Positions 16,136-25,786 of a DNA stretch of 64,000 bases are shown here, one piece after another. The stretch spans positions 1 through 64,000 of the forward strand of contig JAFTXG010000022.1 in the NCBI GenBank assembly GCA_017461725.1, in the 5' to 3' direction. The first letter of the stretch is position 1. The number at the start of each line of letters is the position of its first letter. This DNA comes from Lachnospiraceae bacterium (GTDB lineage: Bacteria; Bacillota; Clostridia; Lachnospirales; Lachnospiraceae). The translations under genes were made by a program, and so were the position numbers. The notes below the pieces were generated by a model, which searched no databases, was not told the DNA's origin, and saw nothing but the letters and a program-made list of their open reading frames with translations.

Positions 16136-19100
16136 ATGATTACCGTTGATAATCTTAGATTGACTCTGCTTAGCATGGGGTTTGCAGAAAATGGATCTTT
16201 ATTTGAAAAACATTTTCCTGCTTATAATTGCTTCCTTGCAGTAGATTTTAACCGAGCTAAACTTATCTATCCGGAAGCGATCAAGGGTCGTGATAGAAAT
16301 GATGGTTTTGATGCGCCGGAAAATTTTGTCGTTTTTGAATGTGTCAATCGTTTGTTAGATAAAGGCTACAGACCAGAAGACATTGAGCTTGAAAAAGAAT
16401 GGCACCTTGGTCATGATGCAAAAAGTGGTCGTGCAGACATTTGTGTATCGTACAATGGTGAGATGCTTTTTATCATTGAATGCAAGACTGCGGGGCGTGA
16501 ATTTGATAAAGCATACAAAGATACCTTGAGTGATGGTGGGCAGTTATTTTCTTACTGGCAACAAGAACGTGCGGCCAAATGGCTTGTACTGTACGCCTCT
16601 GATTATTCAGAAGGTGCTATCACATATAAGGCACCGACTATCAATTGCTCCGATGATAAAAATATTGAGCAGCTGGCAAAAAAGGATCCTGATATTAAGC
16701 TCTACAAAAATGCGTTTACCGCAGAGCAGAAGTTTTTTGTGTGGAAGGACACATATTCTTGTCAGTTCTTCGAGGATCTGATTTTCCACATTGATACCAA
16801 AGCATACGAGATCGGAATTCGTCCACTGTTCAAGAAGGATCTGAAAGAGTTTACTCCTGAGGATAAGATCGTCAATCGATTTGAAGAGATTCTTCGGCAC
16901 AATAATGTCAGTGATAAAGAAAATGCATTTAATCGATTAGTTGCTTTGTTTATTTGCAAACTGGTTGACGAGATAACAAAGGCGGAAGACGATGTTGTCG
17001 AATTCCAGTATATGCAGGGTACGGATACCTACGAGTCTCTGCAAGACAGACTGCAAAAACTTCATACTGAAGGCATGGAGAAATTCATGCGCGAAAAAAT
17101 ATTCTATGTGCCCAGCGATTATCCTGAATGGCTCTTTGCAACCTATACTGGACACCAGCGGAAAAAGGCAATTGAGGATTTGAGAAATACTATCCGAGTG
17201 CTTAAATTCTATTCCAATAATGACTTTTCATTCAAAGATGTCCACAACGAAGAATTGTTCTATCAGAACGGAAAAATCCTTGTTGAAGTGGTGCAACTTT
17301 TTGAACAGTACAGGATTGTATATCCCTCGAAGCATCAGTTCCTTGGTGATTTGTTTGAGCAGTTACTGAGCAAGGGATTCAAACAAAACGAAGGTCAGTT
17401 CTTTACTCCCATGCCGATTACCCGTTTTATTTGGGACAGCCTTCCCATTCAAGATACAGTCCACACAGAAAAAGGGTTTAGTTATCCCAAGGTTATAGAT
17501 TATGCATGTGGAGCGGGTCACTTCCTTACAGAAGCAGTTGAAGCAATTAATACATTTGCAGCAGCTGGAGGAAATAATGAATGGGTCCGTGACCATATTT
17601 TCGGAATTGAAAAGGATTATCGCCTTGCAAGAGTTTCGAAAATATCTATGTTTATGAATGGCGCAGGAGAGGCGAATATCGTTTTTGGCGATGGATTGGA
17701 AAATCAGTCAGATAAGGGCATCGAAAACGGCGCGTTTGATATTCTTGTTGCAAATCCGCCTTATGCGGTTAAAGAATTTAAGCAGCACTTGCAGCTAAAG
17801 AGCAACTCTTTTGAGTTGCTGGACTGTATTGGAGATAATGGTAGTGAAATTGAAGTTTTGTTTATAGAACGAATTGCACAACTCCTAAAACCGAACGGTA
17901 TTGCTGCAGTTATTCTTCCGTCAAGCATTCTTAGTAATGATTCTGCCAGCTATACTGGGGCTCGGGAGCAAATCTTGCAGAATTTTAAAATTCGAGCAAT
18001 TGTACAATTGGGGAATAAGACATTTGGAGCTACTGGCACAAATACTGTTGTTCTTTTCCTTGAAAAGTATAATGAGCCCCCGAAGCGTAAAGATTTAATT
18101 AGCGATAGTGTTTATGCAATTCTTGCTGGTGAAGAGCTTGTTGATTGGGAAGACAAAGAAATCTTTGCTGGATATACTGCACAGATCGGTATCACTCCAG
18201 ATACATACGTTTCTTTTGCAAAAGAAGGGCTGACATTGTCCGAGCTTTCTGGAATCGAACATTTTAAGGTATATGTTGATGCTTTTCTGAACGGTGGTGA
18301 GCTTGCAAAACTGAGAAAACAAAAAGCATTCGCTAAACTGTCAGAAGAGGAACGAGCCGAGGAAATCAAACGTAGATTTTATGTGTTTGCAAAAGGTGTT
18401 GAGCAAGAAAAGGTCTTTTATTTCGCGCTTACTTACTGTCAAAGCACGCTAATTATTTCTGCACCGTCTGATAATGCAACGCAAAAAGAATTTCTCGGAT
18501 ATGATTGGTCGAATCGTAAAGGTGCTGAAGGAATACAGATATTATCGCCTGGAGGCAAGCTATACGATGACGCTAACAGGGCGGCTGAGGGAACTCTCGC
18601 CTCTGCAATTAGAAAGACTTACACAGACATAGTTCCAGTATTGAGCGAAGAAAACAGTAGATATGCCGGTGTTGTCAAGACAACTGATATGCTTACTTAT
18701 TCCAGACTGAATTTTAACAAAGCATTACGGACAACGGCAGAAAAGAAGATTGTTTTAACCAGCAAGTATCCTCTTGACAAAATTGATAATTTGAATGTAC
18801 TGCTTAAGCGTGGAAAATCACCGACCTATGGTGATTCTTCGATACAAGTTATCAAGTCTGGACAAGCACGTGGTTTTCACGATTTTGATTTTACTAAAAA
18901 GTTTTATCTTGCGTCCTCGGTAGAATTGGATGAGCGTAAATTGCAAAAAGGAGATATCCTAATTAATTCTACTGGCGTAGGAACTGCTGGCCGCGTAACA
19001 GCATTTAACCTCGATGGCGACTACGTTGTTGACAGTCATATTACAATATTTAGACCCAATGAGCGGATTTTGTCTGAGTATGTACTTTTGGTGTTATCTG

Positions 19101-19354
19101 TGGGTGTTGGATTCAAAGCCTTAGAGAAGATGGCAGACGGATCGAGTGGCCAGATCGAGTTGGCAATTGACACAATAAAAAACATCAAGCTGCCGGTCCC
19201 TCCGATTCCTATTCAACAGCAGATTGTGGATGAATGTGCTATCATCGACGGAAAATATAAGACAACTCGAATGAGCATCGAAGAATACCGGAAGGCAATT
19301 GAGGATATTTTCGATGAACTGGAAGTGATTACCAAAAATGGGGGGGACGCTTAG
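16136..19354 (+). CDS. Type IIG restriction-modification enzyme (nuclease-methylase-specificity fusion)
   Basis: The product is 1072 aa. Residues about 90-120 contain a PD-(D/E)XK nuclease core (GRADICVSYNGE, then IIECKTAG) of HsdR_N type. A helical linker follows. The N6-adenine methylase has motif I DYACGAGHF (near 453) and the catalytic NPPY (near 540). Residues about 880-1060 form a type I S-like target-recognition domain ending in a coiled coil. GGAGG precedes the ATG. The frame stops just after a G7 tract (19340-19346), although a second recognition domain continues in another frame. It therefore makes a one-domain enzyme in this state. Confidence 0.85.
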   Translation: MITVDNLRLTLLSMGFAENGSLFEKHFPAYNCFLAVDFNRAKLIYPEAIKGRDRNDGFDAPENFVVFECVNRLLDKGYRPEDIELEKEWHLGHDAKSGRADICVSYNGEMLFIIECKTAGREFDKAYKDTLSDGGQLFSYWQQERAAKWLVLYASDYSEGAITYKAPTINCSDDKNIEQLAKKDPDIKLYKNAFTAEQKFFVWKDTYSCQFFEDLIFHIDTKAYEIGIRPLFKKDLKEFTPEDKIVNRFEEILRHNNVSDKENAFNRLVALFICKLVDEITKAEDDVVEFQYMQGTDTYESLQDRLQKLHTEGMEKFMREKIFYVPSDYPEWLFATYTGHQRKKAIEDLRNTIRVLKFYSNNDFSFKDVHNEELFYQNGKILVEVVQLFEQYRIVYPSKHQFLGDLFEQLLSKGFKQNEGQFFTPMPITRFIWDSLPIQDTVHTEKGFSYPKVIDYACGAGHFLTEAVEAINTFAAAGGNNEWVRDHIFGIEKDYRLARVSKISMFMNGAGEANIVFGDGLENQSDKGIENGAFDILVANPPYAVKEFKQHLQLKSNSFELLDCIGDNGSEIEVLFIERIAQLLKPNGIAAVILPSSILSNDSASYTGAREQILQNFKIRAIVQLGNKTFGATGTNTVVLFLEKYNEPPKRKDLISDSVYAILAGEELVDWEDKEIFAGYTAQIGITPDTYVSFAKEGLTLSELSGIEHFKVYVDAFLNGGELAKLRKQKAFAKLSEEERAEEIKRRFYVFAKGVEQEKVFYFALTYCQSTLIISAPSDNATQKEFLGYDWSNRKGAEGIQILSPGGKLYDDANRAAEGTLASAIRKTYTDIVPVLSEENSRYAGVVKTTDMLTYSRLNFNKALRTTAEKKIVLTSKYPLDKIDNLNVLLKRGKSPTYGDSSIQVIKSGQARGFHDFDFTKKFYLASSVELDERKLQKGDILINSTGVGTAGRVTAFNLDGDYVVDSHITIFRPNERILSEYVLLVLSVGVGFKALEKMADGSSGQIELAIDTIKNIKLPVPPIPIQQQIVDECAIIDGKYKTTRMSIEEYRKAIEDIFDELEVITKNGGDA

Positions 19355-19859
19355 TACTATCGGATAGAGAAAAATTTGCTGTATCTATAGGTAAACGTAT
19401 TCTTAATAGCGAATTAGTTGCTACCGCAGAAGTTCCTGTTTTTAGTGCTAATGTATTCGAACCGTTTGGATATATCGATAAGCTCCTCATTGACGATTTT
19501 TCTCGTGATTCTGTTCTCTGGGGCATTGATGGGGACTGGATGGTTAACTTTTATGAGAAAGAGCAGCCGTTCTATCCTACCGACCATTGTGGCGTTTTAA
19601 GAGTCTTAACCGATGAGGTCAATCCTCGGTATATGGCACACATCCTTGAATCGGAGGGTAGAAAAATGAATTTCTCCCGTAGCTACCGTGCGTCGATTGA
19701 CAGAGTCGAAGGAATAGCGTTTACTGTTCCTAGAATTGAAGTGCAAAACGAAGCAATGGCAAAAGTTCGAGAACTGGGGTACAGAATTGCTGAGGCAGAA
19801 AAGACGCTTTGGATATGTCTACTCAAAAAGAGGCCATTCTCAAAAAGTATTTGCAGTAA
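19355..19859 (+). pseudogene. Second target-recognition domain of the type IIG enzyme, out of frame
   Basis: With one extra G in the tract at 19340-19346, the preceding frame would read on without a stop through FAVSIGKRILNSEL, then FSANVFEPFGYI, and on to RSYRASIDRVEGIAF. These blocks are typical of a type I S-like recognition half. A second frame break near 19801-19806 is suggested because the natural-looking tail (KEAILKKYLQ, stop at 19857) lies in yet another frame; as written, the frame runs to 19920 instead. Whether this is phase-variable, decayed or a sequencing indel cannot be decided here. Confidence 0.7.
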
Positions 19860-19869
19860 TGATGAAATG

Positions 19870-19915
19870 AAGCGGCAGGTCAAATGGGTTTGTTTGCCTG
19901 CGAAACCTGCCGCTT
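19870..19915 (+). terminator. Terminator after the restriction-modification locus
   Basis: AAGCGGCAGGT (19870-19880) and ACCTGCCGCTT (19905-19915) form a perfect 11-bp stem with a 24-nt loop. The T tail is short, so strength is uncertain. Confidence 0.6.
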
Positions 19916-19979
19916 TCTGAGAAAACTATAAGAATTATTGCAATGGAACAGACAAGCCACGGAGGGATGAGGTGAATTC

Positions 19980-20825
19980 ATGTCGAATAACTTGCAGGAT
20001 ATCCGAGACAAATATTTTCATGATGTAACGTACATAAAAGACTATGTCCAATATCTTGAGAACCATTTTCTTGCTTCACTTCGGATAATTGAAAACCTTG
20101 ATGTAGTAACGCCTACCTTTTCAGCAAATCCAAGAATTATAAATCTTTGTAATAATAATGCTATTATTCAAGGTGAGATGGTAAGGTATCTGCAAAATCT
20201 ATGGGAAGAAATGCGTTTGCTGAATGTCAAAGAAAAAGATCCTAATGAGCCTTCCGAAGAAGATCCGACTCCAGAGGGGGACGTGGTATTCTACTTGCTT
20301 ACTGAAATTCAAAAAGGCGAAACTGATCCGTTGAAGCTATTCAAAAATGCAGAAATACAAATAGAAGCGATGTGCATGGTTAAGGGCGATCAAGAGGGCT
20401 TTGAGGGCTACCATTTTTTGTGTGATGATCCCAGTAGAATTCGCGTACTGGTGGATATTGCAATCGAAGAATTTAAGAGAAGAAAGCATAAGTCATTAAA
20501 CGCAGAAAGTTCATATGTGGGCATGTCTGCCAAGTCATTGGAATTATTTGATCCTTCAAATCAAATTAATTTGTACAAGCAGAATTTTATTCAAGTAATG
20601 GCGTATTTTGATAGCTGTATATTTGATATGGTTAGATTTTGTATGAGGCAAGGGTTCTTTGAATGGCTGGCATATTTTGAAAATGCCAGCATCAGAACAC
20701 ACGATATGGCAGCTTGCAGCACATTTGATTCGTTTAAAACGATTCAAATTGAAACAGCTCTTAAAAAATGTTATGTCAAGGACTTGCTGAATATACTGCA
20801 TAGTAAATTCGCCGGCAGTTCTTGA
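19980..20825 (+). CDS. Hypothetical protein of the restriction/defence cluster
   Basis: The product is 281 aa, not recognised. It is mainly helical, with an acidic, Pro-containing linker near residues 85-100 (DPNEPSEEDPTPEGD) and a hydrophobic helical part near 200-240 (IQVMAYFDSCIFDMVRFCM) that could be HEPN-like, without the classic RxxxxH motif. It lacks transmembrane segments. It follows the type IIG gene after a terminator and precedes the frameshifted gene at 20848. Confidence 0.45.
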   Translation: MSNNLQDIRDKYFHDVTYIKDYVQYLENHFLASLRIIENLDVVTPTFSANPRIINLCNNNAIIQGEMVRYLQNLWEEMRLLNVKEKDPNEPSEEDPTPEGDVVFYLLTEIQKGETDPLKLFKNAEIQIEAMCMVKGDQEGFEGYHFLCDDPSRIRVLVDIAIEEFKRRKHKSLNAESSYVGMSAKSLELFDPSNQINLYKQNFIQVMAYFDSCIFDMVRFCMRQGFFEWLAYFENASIRTHDMAACSTFDSFKTIQIETALKKCYVKDLLNILHSKFAGSS

Positions 20826-20847
20826 GTATATCAGCAAGCTGTGGTCT

Positions 20848-21736
20848 ATGCTGATCTGGGGTAACAAAAAATACGTTGTAGACAAGCTAATTACGGATAA
20901 TGGTTTTGATAATGTAAAAAAGCAGTTGGTTGATCTGCTGTACAGTGATACTGCCATTGAAAAACGATGGGATGCTTTTCTTAAAAATGTAAAAGGACTT
21001 GGCCCTGCGACTATTAGCGAGCTGTTGACCTATGTAAACCCACAGGAGTATGTCATTTTCAATAAGACCACTGTTCTGTGTTATGCCTATCTTGATATTC
21101 CGGATATGCCTAAGTATAACTACCAGTACACTGGAAAGAAGTACGCAGAAGTTTGTAACATTGCGAAAGAGATTGCGAATCTGTTGGTAGAATCCGGAGA
21201 AAAAGATGCTGATTTGCTTGCTGTAGACTATTTCTTGTGGGACGAAATATTGCCTCTTGCAGAGAAAAAGGGATCTGGTGACAAAACGCAAGAAGCCCCC
21301 GTTGCGGTAAAGCCAGTAAGTGCAAAAGATACCAAGTCTCTGCACGATGAGATGAAGGAGAAGCTAGTTGCTATTGGTGAATTGCTTAGCTTTGAAAGCC
21401 GTGCGGAGGTCCGAATCACCGATGGTGTAGTAGTTGATGCTGTATGGGAAGCCAAGATTGGCAATATGGACAAGGCGATTTATGTTTTTGAGGTCCAGTC
21501 CAAGGGATCGATTGATAGCCTAATACTCAACTTGAAAAAGGCACAGAACAATGCTGCCGTTCAAGCAGTTGTTGCGGTTGCTGACGAAGAGCAACTTGCT
21601 AAGATTATCAAGGAGAGCAATCGACGAAAAGGATCTCCGAACATGGGATTCCGAAGATGTTTTGGCAGTGTATGATGCCCTCGTCAGAGCTCACGAAGCC
21701 ATTAATAAACTGGCTTTAGTTCCGGAAAGTTTTTAA
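20848..21736 (+). pseudogene. Unknown gene with a frameshift near its 3' end
   Basis: The first frame (20848-21675) starts abruptly; it is open further upstream to 20791 and reads plausibly there (SPAVLEYISKLW), so the true start may be missing or fused. The protein has a helical N-terminal half (LKNVKGLGPATISELLTYV) and a C-terminal half with a nuclease-like look (VVVDAVWEAKIG, then IYVFEVQSKGS). Near 21625 the natural continuation switches frame to AIDEKDLRTWDSEDVLAVYD and ends at 21736. The D...E-x-Q pattern hints at a PD-(D/E)XK-like fold, which is uncertain. Confidence 0.55.
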
Positions 21737-21804
21737 TTTTGTTAAATCTTTTTTGCTGAATGAAAGATGGATTCTCCCGGCTTAAATATTATCGAAAGTC
21801 GTAG

Positions 21805-22392
21805 GTGCTTATGATAGAAAAACTTATTGAAGAAATAGATAATGCCTTGTTGCATGATTTATATTTTGCGGCCATGTCATTAGCACTTGCATTACCGGAT
21901 ATTTGCGGACGAGCTGAATACCCTAACGCTAATGTTACAACAAGGTATATTTTGTGGTATAACGAGTACATAGGGCAATATGAACAGTGCTCATGCGATG
22001 CTTGCCGTAAAGCACAAATGCCCTATTTGAGCGGAGAGGTAATATATAACTTGCGCAATTCCTTTCTACATCAAGGCACTCCTAATATTGATAGTAGTAA
22101 AATAAAAGATTCGGCAAATAAACTGGATGAGTTTACCTTGGTTTTTGAAAAGAAAAACGAATTTGATATTTACGTTGATGCTTCGAGTATCATAAGTTCA
22201 AACGATGGGGATGTCTCACGCAGATCATATCGTGTAAATGTACGACGTCTATGTCAAATCATCACCCTGAATGCCAAAGGCTATTATCATAAAAATAGGG
22301 ACAAATTCGATTTTTTTAATTATAAAATCCTTGATTGGGATCGCGATAGTTGCAGCCTATTTGGGACTACAGAGAAAGAAGGGGAAAAATGA
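21805..22392 (+). CDS. HEPN-like hypothetical protein
   Basis: The product is 195 aa from GTG 21805 (193 aa from ATG 21811). It is helical, with the motif VIYNLRNSFLHQG near residues 77-89. RNSFLH fits the RX4H signature of HEPN ribonucleases, and a preceding conserved-looking CSCDACRKAQ block may bind metal. Its stop overlaps the next start by 4 nt (ATGA), so it forms a coupled operon with the membrane protein and the AAA+ ATPase. HEPN proteins are common toxins in defence and toxin-antitoxin loci. The assignment rests on one motif. Confidence 0.45.
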   Translation: MLMIEKLIEEIDNALLHDLYFAAMSLALALPDICGRAEYPNANVTTRYILWYNEYIGQYEQCSCDACRKAQMPYLSGEVIYNLRNSFLHQGTPNIDSSKIKDSANKLDEFTLVFEKKNEFDIYVDASSIISSNDGDVSRRSYRVNVRRLCQIITLNAKGYYHKNRDKFDFFNYKILDWDRDSCSLFGTTEKEGEK

Positions 22393-23627
22393 AAATTACG
22401 TGGAAAAACATCATAGGCATGTTAACAACAGGGGGGCTATTATATTTATTCGAGGGAAGTATATATAATTTTATATTTCCTGAAACATGGGTGAAGTTTT
22501 GGATAGTTATACCCGTGTTAGTCTTTGCTATATGTTATTTTCTAAAAAAGTTCGCCAAACCGCTGGATGGGACTTCATATATATTAGAAATTTCTAATTT
22601 AGTTGCATTGGTAATTTTGTTTGTTAATGTATTCAATGAAAAGTTTGCATATTGGTTTGCTGCTAACTTTCAGCTAATATCATTCTTTTTAGTGGTTGCT
22701 GGAATAGCGGGTTTTATTTTTCTGGGAATAGACCAAAAGGTTAAAACTGATTCTACAAATAAAAAAGACAATAAACTATTCAATTTGTTTTATTTGAATA
22801 CTTCTAAGGCTCATGAAATTGCGATGTTGATTGATAATAAAATAATCAAAAACATTGAAAGTGAACAGGTATCCTCATATACATCGAAAGCTAATTATAC
22901 ATTTACGCTTGGTAAAAAGGAAAATTTGCTATCCGAAAATGGAGTTTCCATGGAAGAAACATCAAAGCAACGGGTATTTGAAAGTTTTGACGTTAAACAA
23001 ACAAAATCTATTATGTTACGAAAAATCTATGACGAAATCAGCAAAATTAAGAATTGTAACTTTAATGAAGGTAACTTAGTGCTACTCGAAAACATCCAGC
23101 TACAGCAGTTAAATGTTGATGATACTGTTATGATTTTAAATGTGCTACAAGATAGCAAGTTTAAAAATCAACAAAATGATGATATTGAAATAAACCTTAA
23201 TAAAATGATGGATAAAATGCTTGACGATTTCACAATCGATTATAGCTTTGACTACCAAAGTAAGGATAATGATAAATATAGCTGTATCATCAAATTGCCG
23301 TATAAATCAATGAGCAATTTTGAAAATGGCTATCAGCATAATGACCTTCAATTAGGTCGGCTTAGCATTGTTGGTATATATCGTGGTGAGATTGATTTTT
23401 CACTTAAAGAAAGTATTTCATCAAAATTTTTAGAATTGATTTCTCAATCATATTATCAACAACAAAAGAGTGAGCCGATTGACGTTGGAATGAAGCTAAG
23501 TGACAATTCATCAGAGTCGTCAAAAGTTGACTTTGACTTTGATCATAAGAAATTGACAGGCAAAAGGCATTTAATTGACGTTATAGCCATAATACAAGAA
23601 ATTAATTTGGAGACTGATAAAGCATGA
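22389..23627 (+). CDS. Membrane-anchored protein, DUF6414-like
   Basis: The product is 412 aa from the ATG at 22389. The N-terminal about 125 residues hold four hydrophobic helices (for example WIVIPVLVFAICYF). The rest is a soluble domain beginning LFNLFYLNTSKAHEIAMLID, which resembles the DUF6414 family seen in defence islands (from memory, moderate). It overlaps both neighbours by 4 nt. It may anchor or sense at the membrane for the AAA+ partner. It is very AT-rich compared with the chromosomal backbone. Confidence 0.55.
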   Translation: MKITWKNIIGMLTTGGLLYLFEGSIYNFIFPETWVKFWIVIPVLVFAICYFLKKFAKPLDGTSYILEISNLVALVILFVNVFNEKFAYWFAANFQLISFFLVVAGIAGFIFLGIDQKVKTDSTNKKDNKLFNLFYLNTSKAHEIAMLIDNKIIKNIESEQVSSYTSKANYTFTLGKKENLLSENGVSMEETSKQRVFESFDVKQTKSIMLRKIYDEISKIKNCNFNEGNLVLLENIQLQQLNVDDTVMILNVLQDSKFKNQQNDDIEINLNKMMDKMLDDFTIDYSFDYQSKDNDKYSCIIKLPYKSMSNFENGYQHNDLQLGRLSIVGIYRGEIDFSLKESISSKFLELISQSYYQQQKSEPIDVGMKLSDNSSESSKVDFDFDHKKLTGKRHLIDVIAIIQEINLETDKA

Positions 23628-25198
23628 GTGTAAGTCTATACCTCTATTGTGAGGAAAAACTCTCTTTACTCAAGGATCACCTTAAAGAATATTCTTTTTT
23701 TGACATAGCGCATTTCTTAGATGAATGTGAAACGGTTGATGCTGTAAAAATGATAGACGAATCAGACTACAGTAAACTGGTTATAGATATTTCTGATCTA
23801 ATACAGGATGGAAATTATTATAGGATTTTCACTTCACGTTACATTCGAGCACTTAGCAATTTGAATGATATTGTTTTTTGCATGCGGAGTTCCCTTGTTT
23901 CAATATTTGAAACAAGATTTCCTTATTTGTTTTCGGAATTTGATATTAATAGAACCTTTGAAGAAAAAGAGATAGTAGCGAAATTAAGACCAGAGCCCAT
24001 AACAATTAAGAGATTTGATTTATTTAAGTATAAGCAAATATCTAATTTGGATGAACAAACTAAAAAAACAATAGTTTCTTTTGCCGATATAATTAACGAA
24101 TGGGACACACTTTCCGTAAAATACAATATTGAAGAAATAGAAAAAACAATTACAGAAAGTGAAATTAAATACATAGATATAACCTCAGTAATAAAAACTC
24201 TGAAGTTGAGAAATGATCTGATTTTACAGTTTGAGATTTTATTGCACCGGATTGGAAGAAAATGTACTGTCAAATTTTCTGTCGAGGAATCGCAACTCCA
24301 AGCACTAAACGAAATTTTTCCGTTTATATTTGAAACCGCAATTGAACTTGGAGGAAGCAAGAAGCAGGAAGAAAAAGAAACGGATGATACTGCAGAAATT
24401 GATGTAAATTTTCTTGAAACTCAAATTGAAGCTATTTGTGAAAAATTAAAAGGTCACAATGACTTTAAAGTTGATTTCAGAAATAATATTCTTAAACATT
24501 GTTTCTTAAATCAGATGAATGAACGAAAAATCTTTTCTATTATGCTGTGTGGTGATTCAGGAATTGGCAAAACGGAATTTGCCAAAATAACATCTGAGGT
24601 TTTGTTCCCGAATGAGCCACTCATAAAAATCAACTTCGGAAATTATTCTACCGAAGGCGTTCTGAATAGCTTGATAGGTTCTCCATTGGGTTATATAGGC
24701 AGTGAAGAAGGTGGTGAGTTAATAAATAAAATTAACACATCAGGTGCAAAATTGATCCTTATTGACGAATTTGAAAAAGCGACACCTAGTGTGTACAATT
24801 TTTTCTATGAATTATTGGAGGATGGAATTTTTACCGACCGCCACGGGAATCCCCATGATCTGAACGGGTATATTATAGTTTTTACATCAAATATGTCACA
24901 AAAACAGTATCAAAAACATATTCCGGATTCATTAAAGTCACGTTTTGATATGGTTTACTATTTTGTAGATATTCCTATGGATGAAAAGAGGAAATATATT
25001 GATGTCACTGCAGCAAAATTGATTGATAAGCTCAATACGAACTTTGATGTCAAAATTTCCAAAGATATGCTTGATGGTCAATTGTATCATTTACTCTCAT
25101 TGCACAACTTAAGAGATATTAAAAGGAAAATTGAAGATATCGTCTTTGTTGAATTTTTTGAACAATATAAAACTCATAATTCAAGCGATACCATATAA
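23624..25198 (+). CDS. ClpA/ClpB-type AAA+ ATPase with novel N-terminal region
   Basis: The product is 524 aa. Residues 1 to about 270 have no recognised domain. The AAA+ module then shows Walker A GDSGIGKTE (near 309), a pore-loop-like GYIGSEEGG (near 356), Walker B LILIDEFEKA (near 376), sensor 1 FTSNMS and an arginine-finger-like SLKSRFDMV, which is typical of Clp-type unfoldase modules (AAA_2). It lacks a second AAA domain and any visible protease tripeptide loop. It is translationally coupled to the membrane protein gene. It may remodel or activate the other two products; this is inference. Confidence 0.7.
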   Translation: MSVSLYLYCEEKLSLLKDHLKEYSFFDIAHFLDECETVDAVKMIDESDYSKLVIDISDLIQDGNYYRIFTSRYIRALSNLNDIVFCMRSSLVSIFETRFPYLFSEFDINRTFEEKEIVAKLRPEPITIKRFDLFKYKQISNLDEQTKKTIVSFADIINEWDTLSVKYNIEEIEKTITESEIKYIDITSVIKTLKLRNDLILQFEILLHRIGRKCTVKFSVEESQLQALNEIFPFIFETAIELGGSKKQEEKETDDTAEIDVNFLETQIEAICEKLKGHNDFKVDFRNNILKHCFLNQMNERKIFSIMLCGDSGIGKTEFAKITSEVLFPNEPLIKINFGNYSTEGVLNSLIGSPLGYIGSEEGGELINKINTSGAKLILIDEFEKATPSVYNFFYELLEDGIFTDRHGNPHDLNGYIIVFTSNMSQKQYQKHIPDSLKSRFDMVYYFVDIPMDEKRKYIDVTAAKLIDKLNTNFDVKISKDMLDGQLYHLLSLHNLRDIKRKIEDIVFVEFFEQYKTHNSSDTI

Positions 25199-25742
25199 AA
25201 ATGAAAGATACTGTCAATAGTTATGCGCAAATTCATTTTTAATCTTAACCGCTATGGCTACCACACACCGGTCCGGCCAGGTTCCGTCAAGAGTGCCGTG
25301 CACGAAGCTTGCTCTTGACGGGAACTGGGCAGACTGGTACCGTGAAGCCGGCGGTAAGTTCATGACTAAACTGATAGCTAAACGAGTTGACCTGCTATGA
25401 TTTCCTCTTACCATTTTGGTATGACGTATGCAGTTGCTTTTGACAGCTTCATACCACGCAGTTTCTCCGCAACCTGTTTGGCTTTTGGTCATATGGCAGT
25501 TTTATTCTCCTGAGCGTGGATCGATTTCCGCATTTTGGCAGTTTCGTTGAGCTTATGCTTGGGAACAACCGAGAATACATTCCGATAAAAATGAACAACA
25601 CTTCAGTACATCCGATTAGTCAAGATGCTTATTGAAAACTTCTTTGATTTATCAAACAACTTTTCAATAGAGATATTTGGCGGTCCAGCAGCATTTATAA
25701 AAATGTTATATATTTCCAAACTGCATGCACAGCATACACCTC
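25199..25742. other. Non-coding stretch with one long hairpin
   Basis: No gene is recognised. GTTCCGTCAAGAG (25281-25293) and CTCTTGACGGGAAC (25312-25325) form a long stem with one bulge. Base composition changes sharply around 25250 from AT-rich to mixed, marking a junction between the AAA+ operon and older debris. A minus-strand open frame at 25214-25492 has no recognisable features. Confidence 0.4.
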
Positions 25743-25771
25743 TTGACAAACGCATGTTCGCTATGTATAAT
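25743..25771 (+). promoter_or_regulatory. Perfect consensus promoter without an obvious gene
   Basis: TTGACA (25743-25748) and TATAAT (25766-25771) are spaced exactly 17 bp. The transcript would begin near 25778 and enter the inverted repeat at 25787-25823. No ribosome site and open frame follow closely, so it may drive a small RNA or a leader for the xis/int genes. Confidence 0.75.
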
Positions 25772-25786
25772 CCCTATATAAGCATC

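Noticed and set aside
19340..19346. G7 tract as proof of phase variation
   Set aside because: A second frame break downstream means decay or sequencing error is equally possible; it is reported as a finding and not as an established fact.
25214..25492. Possible transposase fragment on the minus strand
   Set aside because: The 92-residue frame matches no transposase motif I know, and no terminal inverted repeats are visible.
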